A stretch of DNA of 37,668 nucleotides. It comes from Selaginella moellendorffii. Its lineage: Eukaryota; Streptophyta; Lycopodiopsida; Selaginellales; Selaginellaceae. Numbering within the stretch: the stretch's first letter is position 1; every line of letters starts with the position of its first letter. Shown here piece after piece: positions 31,937 to 37,668 of this stretch. Position numbers and translations under genes: made by a program. The notes under the pieces were generated by a model, which saw only the letters and a program-made list of their open reading frames with translations, had not been told where the DNA came from and ran no database searches. The stretch covers positions 1,313,639 through 1,351,306 of the forward strand of contig NW_003314269.1 of assembly GCF_000143415.4 (NCBI RefSeq), read 5' to 3'.

Positions 31937-32713
31937 AATCTTGAGATAAAGGGGTGAAATACATCCACGTCACCTATATCCATAATAAGGATCCTTTTGG
32001 GTCTAAACACATTACATACTCTTGAATAGTTTTTGTTTGCTTCAACCTATTTAGCTCATCTTTAAATACACAATAGCATTTAGGGTTATATAAGTCCTTA
32101 TTTTCATCATTTCCCAAGTCACCACTAGAAATTCATTGGCCTTTATTATTCTCTACCAAAACTTAGTGTTATCTATTAAGTATGGTTTTGCATATGGGAC
32201 TTTTTCCAAGTTGGGTAACTGCAACACTCAAAAATAATCCTCCATATCATAAAACTAATCCTCCACTATTTTATTATTATTCACTCCCTTGAAGACTGAT
32301 AGAAGATTTGGTTTGTACTTGGGAATTGCTTGTGGGACAAACTCCACTTTGGTTTGCTCAACTTTTTTTAGTTCTACCTTAGTGCTCACTAAAGGGTTTA
32401 CACCTTCTATATTATTTGCATCTACAGGTTTATGCCTTTTTCTTTGTTTTTCATCACACTTCAACTTCTCGAAGAGGGTCTCTAATAGAGCATTGGTTTG
32501 TGTTATTTGTCTTTTTAGAGCATCCAACTATGCCTTGGACAACTAAACTTTGCTACCATACTTCTATTTAAAAGTCTCCCTATTAAAGTTTTCCTCATGT
32601 AAGGATTCTTTATCCTTAACTTTTTATTCAACCAGAGGTTCCACCTCTAGAGGAGGTTCTGTCTCTACTTTAGTGCACTTACACCTTGCCCTTGCTGTCT
32701 CGTAATGATCCAC
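31937..32713 (-). pseudogene. gag of an older Ty3/gypsy element, cut by LARD copy C
   Basis: Read leftward from about 32713 (VDHYETARARCKC), through DALKRQITQTNALLETLFEK, a Lys-rich middle and PNLLSVFKGV, to DMEDYF, LQLPNLEKVPYAKPYLIDNT, TWEMM and, after a frame change near 32083, FKDELNRLKQTKTIQEYVM. The last block is the conserved core of plant gypsy gag proteins. At least seven stops (TAG, TAA, TGA) interrupt it, most at places where Gln or Trp would be expected. The gene ends abruptly at the right TSD of LARD copy C, so its remainder should lie left of 24622; only a weak tail candidate is seen there. Role: capsid protein of the lost element. Confidence 0.65.
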
Positions 32714-32728
32714 CTTTATTGAGAAAGA

Positions 32729-32741
32729 GGATTTGATACTA
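32729..32741 (-). other. Decayed initiator-Met PBS-like site upstream of the gypsy gag
   Basis: The minus strand reads TAGTATCAAATCC, three bases after a possible LTR end (GCTTACA). It differs from TGGTATCAGAGCC at three places, two of them G to A. If right, the DNA from 32745 upward is that element's 5' LTR. Confidence 0.35.
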
Positions 32742-32745
32742 AATT

Positions 32746-35700
32746 GTAAGCCATAAATTTTCCTTTACTAATTTCCTAGTTTACCTTGTTTATCCAACCA
32801 CCTTTGCCTTGGCTTTAACTAAGCTCCCTTGCCAAAGTTCTTGCATATTGTACCAACTTTAGCTTAGTCCATTTACTTATTACATAAGTACAAAAGTGTT
32901 AACCAACTCTTTATATATTCCTAAACTCTCTCCCAATCACCCTTCCTTAGTTAGACTGGATTTAAGGTTTTGCTACATTCTCTATACACAATCAACCAAA
33001 CACATTAATCTTCTAAATTCCTAACATCCTATAATACACAAGACTTGTTCATGGGACCTTTTAAATCCCAAACCTTAAATGCATCTCTTAGTTTAGGACA
33101 CTTAAGAGGAACACCATAGCTTAACACCCTAGTATAAATACCTCAACTCTCCACCTCCATCCTAAAGAGAAAACTTAAGCCCTAATGAATAATGAGCCTC
33201 ATAATATTCAAGTGAGGCATCACTCCACTTGAGTTTAGAGCACCATAGTCAATTTTCCTTTCGAGAGTAGAAGTTGCTCTTCTTTGAGAAGCCTCTTTAG
33301 CACTTCTCAAGCCCATGTTCACTCCCACCCAAGGCTATTAATCCCTAATCCTAACCCCAACTCAATTTGGAAACACCACTAAAGAATTCTTTTAAGACTA
33401 AGTCCTTAACTTCATTATCTCTACTATACTTTTAAAGCCCCTTACAACCTACCCCTCCCTAAGGGATGATCACTTTGAGTTTTCACCCCATGACTTATAT
33501 TAATATTTAGACTAGTTTTGGACTTGATTTTAATTCAATAAACTCTTTATTGTTCCAATTGTGATTTTGGGGATCCTTTAGCCTATGACACCTTGGGGAG
33601 TTGGTTTTTACAATAATGAGCAGCTTGGTAGCAATCATAGAGATATAAACAACAATAAGGGTATATATTGAACATAATTAGATCAATGTAAAAGGTTGGA
33701 TAAAGAAAATATTATTTATAGAATTAGTGGTGTTATGGCATGTTGTGATAAAAATCTCACCAATAGGAAAGTGTATTCAAGAATAATTTATTATATAAAA
33801 AATTTATATAGATTTATATATATAAGAAGTTCTCAACATATGGTGTGATTCTCCTAGCTAAAAAATAGAGTTAAACTTAAAACTTCTCAAGTCTATAGAA
33901 TTTAGACTTTTTGGGAAGTTAATACTACTCAAATCCATGGATGGTTAACCCCAAGTATTTTAAAACCTTTAACTGATTAAAAAACAAGGTGCACTCTCAT
34001 GACTCTCCATGTGGATTAATCATATGGCATAAAGCCACTCTCAACAACAAACACGATGGATAGATGCCTATAATGAGGCTTCATGGCTAATATTTTATAT
34101 CACCTTCAAAAAATTTTAAGTTCAAAAGATTAAAACACTCAACAAGGTAATGACAATTCTAGAGCTCTCATTTGAAGGGAGATGTCATTTTCTTGCCATA
34201 GTGAAACACAAGTTCCTTGGCTTTTTTGGCATTTGGAACATCTTAGTTTATAAAGAGTTGAGTGGTTTAGGGTGAATAATTTATTTGGCATATGCTCAAC
34301 ATTAATGCTATGCCTTATTGATAGCAACTTCCATACTCTCCAAACTACTAATTGGTGAAGTAGTGTACAAGACTATTTTTTGTGATGGAGGGATTTCTTA
34401 ACTTTTAAGTGAAGCAAGGTAGACCATTTCTTCTATCATTGTTGATGAAACATATGTATGGTTCAACAGGATAAAGCTTCATCTATATTGGCAAATCTAC
34501 AATTGGTTAAGGAGTTCTCAAGTGATGATAATATTTTGATGTTTGTATATAGGACTAAATAACAAAGCAATATTGGCAGAGTTTTGGGAGATGGGCACTC
34601 TCAATGGTGATAGTCTTTGGTAAAATGAAATTAGATATACTATCCAAAAATCCCCATAAAATATAAGCTAATATAATTTGTTACTAACTGTAGCTCATTT
34701 TTATTAGTATATTTTATAGTCTGAAGGATTATTATAGTAAATGATTATAATTTCTACTGGCATCTAACATAGCAACCTCAACTAAATGTAAATAACAAAA
34801 ATGAACAATTTAAGATATAGTCTATTGGGGTTCAAATATAAAAGTGAATAAAAATGCCTTTTTTTTAATTGGTTAATTGGGATACATAAGATTAAACATC
34901 CTTGGGTTTGAGTAGCATTGGGATATGTAACATCATGGGAAGTCCAAAATCAAGAGATTACACTATTAAAACTTAAATAAAAAATAAAGATATAGTAAAT
35001 ATCCCATTCATTTATATGACTATCTAATGATGTTTATTTTCCTCCCAAACATCACCACACATTTAGGTCATTTTTATGAGTGTAAAATTTGTGATTTATT
35101 TGTAGTTGTGGTTCATTTCTTGCAACTTAGAGGTGTATATCAATTACAGCGCACCCTAATTTAAGCACGGTGCTTCAATCAATTTTGCCCCTCATTTCTC
35201 ACAGCTTGTTTGTAGTGCAGCACCCTAATCGAAATTGATTAGAGTGCAATGGCAAGTGTGATTGATTAAAGTGATCAATTAGATCACAGAGGCAAAACAT
35301 TTTTTGAGTGCTTGAAGTGTTGAGTCTAGTGGATATTTGGCAAGCAATTAGATTTTATTAGAGTGGCATTCTTAATCACATGCTAAAGTTTTTAGCATTG
35401 CAATAATTTATTGCGTTTGAGCTCATTATGAAAGCATTTTTCATTACCCTCATCAAGGAGACTGAAAACAAGATTAGTTAGTGGCATCCAAAATGCAATC
35501 AAAATCTAGCTCCTATATTAGAAAATGTTACACCTAGAAGCCCTAAATCCAAACCTTGTTAACATGTCAAAAAATTTGACATGGAAATAAAATTTATATA
35601 ATGTATAAATTTATATTGACCTGGACTTTGCAATGCATACAAGGTGGGCACTAATGCATGTCCATATATAATAAAAAATTGTGCTTAAAATATCATTTTA

Positions 35701-36270
35701 TGAATCACAATTATGTGTTACAACAATTTATGCACATATGTTTTTTTTGTGTTAGTCTATAATAATCTAATAGAAGCCAAATATTCATTTTTTATCTCTT
35801 AAAGGAGAAGATGGATATTCATATATTACCCTACCTATATAATATGCTAATTATAGTACAATAGTATACAGATGATCAAATTTGGTCCATCTAAGCAAAT
35901 TTAATATACCTATTCTATATCTCAAGCACTTATAATATAATTAATTGGGTTTTTCCCTTAAAATAGTAATACTATTATATAATATTTTCTCAAAACCATC
36001 TCTAATTACTAAGATAATTAAGAAATGGTTAGGAAAATATAATTAGTAAAAAAATTGAAAATTTTAAAGAACAACATCTATTATATTAAATCTAAAACTC
36101 ATCTAAAAATTTATTTAAATGTAAACAATTAAAGAAAATAATAAAGGACAATAAGAGTTCAAATATAGAAGGAAAGTGTTTATGAACAAAAGTCTCACAT
36201 ATATCACATGTTTTCACCTTTTGTTAGATGTACTAGAGTAATGCGCAAAAAACTCAAAATGACACTTTCA
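32746..36270. other. AT-rich region without recognisable genes
   Basis: About 3.5 kb. The first 0.8 kb (to about 33590, where the minus strand reads TGTCATAGGC) could be the LTR of the gypsy element to the left, but no second copy exists here to prove it. From 33600 on I see only AT-rich DNA with short unsupported frames (the longest 62 codons) and one hairpin at 35220-35247. Confidence 0.5.
35220..35247. repeat. 11-bp hairpin with one mismatch
   Basis: GCACCCTAATC and GATTAGAGTGC around the loop GAAATT. GCACCCTAAT also occurs once at about 35151-35160. Role unknown. Confidence 0.5.
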
Positions 36271-36274
36271 AAGT

Positions 36275-36286
36275 TGAATCAGAGCC
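36275..36286 (+). other. Possible decayed PBS of the copia element
   Basis: TGAATCAGAGCC resembles TGGTATCAGAGCC with a deletion and a substitution, and lies 170 bp upstream of the copia gag. No LTR could be delimited to its left. Confidence 0.35.
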
Positions 36287-36452
36287 TTGGTCTATGAAGA
36301 TAGAGATGTGCCCTGATCCAAGCGCTCCAGGCCTTGTGAAAGGCACTGGACGACTAGGAACCTAGATGTAGACTTGAACAAGTATTAGCCACTGTTCCTT
36401 CAAATCTGCCTCCAAATCCACCACCCAACCCCCTCCCATCCCAAATCCGCCT

Positions 36453-37668
36453 GTGGCTACAACAGATACCATTACAGTGGACGCAAATCCACCAAAATTT
36501 TATGGGAAGAACTGGTGCTTCTGGAAGTCAGAATTTGAATTCTATATGGACAAACGAAGTCTTTGGAACATCATCACAGGTACTGAGAATCTTCCAACCA
36601 CTGCCGTAATGGATGAAACTGCCAAGTATCAGAAGGGTCAGAGAGCTTTGGGCAAATTTCATGCAGCGCTTGAGGGGCAAGAATTCCATTGCATTGGACC
36701 ATGTGAGAGTGCAAAGGAAATGTGGGAGGCCATGAAGCAAACTTACCAAATCCCTTCAACATCCCATCAAATCTTTCCACTCAAGCATCTCCATACACAA
36801 GGGACGACCTCAAGGATCATCTTGCTGCTGTGAGAACAATCCTGGATGATCTTAAGGACGTGGGAGCAAACATAGAGGATGAAGAAGAAGCAGAGCTGGT
36901 CCTCATCACACTTCCTCCATCCTTTGATCCTCTCATATGTAGCCTCCTACCACTGGAACTCCTCTGGCGTGATCAGTAGCCTCCAACATCAGGATCAAAG
37001 GCCGTTGCATTCTACACTTCCTCTCAGAAAAGAATCAGTGAACAAAGGGAAACAAGGTGCTTCTTCATCATTGCAATAAGAAAGGAAATGACAAAGCACA
37101 ATGTTGGGTGAAAAATCCCTCCCTCCAAGTCTGCAAGGAACAATGCAAAGAAAAATGTGGTACACGCCTTCACCTGATCACGGGCTATGATACTGATACT
37201 GTCTTCTACCTAGATTCTGCTGCTAGATACCATATGTTCAACAGTGATAAGTACTTTGAAATATATGTTCCTAGTATGTCATTGTTGGCAATGCCTAATA
37301 GGTTGTAGTGAGAGGAATTGGAACCATCAAGTTCACTTTACCACATGGAATAGTCGTTATATTCCTAGTTTATGTGCTAACGTGTTTTCCATGGGACAAT
37401 TGGCGGAGGATATCACACCTCGGCAATTCCAGCTGATCTCGACCACAGCCCAGCCTGGACGGGGTGATCTCTACCGCCTTAGCATGGCCAGATCTCGCTA
37501 GATGGAGCTTGGGCCTACACGCCAAAAGTCAATCGCTAGAGCTTTGGCACGCACGCCTGGGGCATCCTAGTGCTGATAGAATCAAACAGCTAGCTCGAGA
37601 GCAGATTGTTGAAGGCCTAGATCTGGGCATAAGAGCCATTCTTCCATTTTGGCCGGGCTTGTCAGCTA
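36453..37668 (+). pseudogene. Ty1/copia gag and protease to GAG-pre-integrase region (broken, runs off window)
   Basis: Gag: FYGKNWCFWKSEFEFYMDKR, ENLPTT, EFHCIGPCESAKEMWEAMKQ, then, in another frame, AVRTILDDLKDVGANIEDEE and ITLPPSFDPL, the order of plant copia gag (UBN2-type). A zinc-knuckle remnant reads HHCNKKGNDKAQCW, with the His replaced by Asn. Protease: FYLDSAARYHM, where the active-site DSGAS has become DSAAR. Near the end comes SLELWHARLGHPSADRIKQL, the GAG-pre-integrase motif that precedes the copia integrase. The leading codon at 36453 is GTG after a Pro/Asn-rich stretch; the true ATG is not visible. Several frameshifts and stops interrupt it. RT and RNase H would lie beyond the window. 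Confidence 0.85.

Noticed and set aside
1-37668. CRISPR array, bacterial operons, rRNA genes
   Set aside because: No regularly spaced repeats with unique spacers, no ribosome-binding-site-led gene series and no rRNA-like segments were seen; the content is that of a plant-like repeat region.

Overview
This window looks like repeat-dense, AT-rich nuclear DNA from a plant. It holds no intact host gene. The plant assignment rests on LTR retrotransposons with a primer site matching initiator-Met tRNA, on a large non-coding LTR family, on eroded Ty3/gypsy and Ty1/copia genes, on a SWIM zinc-finger remnant, and on LTR differences that are all transitions, mostly at CpG. A P-loop/nuclease pseudogene of the Crinkler/RHS type, and a non-chromodomain gypsy element with short LTRs, would fit a non-flowering land plant, but the species cannot be named from sequence alone.

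Layout. 1-5395: copy A, on the minus strand, of a non-coding LTR element (LARD-like, about 5 kb internal region); its 5' LTR end is folded back against a second LTR fragment (5239-5611). 5611-9215: a large inverted duplication, both arms carrying a degenerate SWIM zinc finger, around a spacer with two unrecognised broken reading frames. 9216-9808: AT-rich DNA with a short dispersed repeat. 9809-14781: full-length but dead Ty3/gypsy element with 175-bp LTRs and a 4-bp target duplication. 15103-17068: GC-richer pseudogene with an AAA-like P-loop domain and a C-terminal nuclease-like domain. About 17222-17526: 3' end of another minus-strand LTR element. 17605-21826: copy B of the LARD family (minus), with a clean internal inversion. 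21827-24424: a gag-only LTR element nested in the LTR of copy B. 24622-31931: copy C of the LARD family (plus), essentially complete, with LTRs about 99% identical, PBS, PPT and a near-perfect TSD; it appears to have landed in an older minus-strand gypsy gag (31937-32713). 32746-36270: AT-rich DNA without recognisable genes. 36274-37668: 5' part of a decayed Ty1/copia element that runs off the window.

How it fits together. The central observation is a family of about 7.3-kb LTR elements present three times, conserved over about 5 kb of internal sequence without any conserved reading frame. The youngest copy shows that the family moved recently although it encodes nothing, so its enzymes must have come from another element. 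Conserved non-coding structures (hairpin before the PBS, tandem G-boxes, a tRNA-like box near the PPT) are the best candidates for what the family is selected on.
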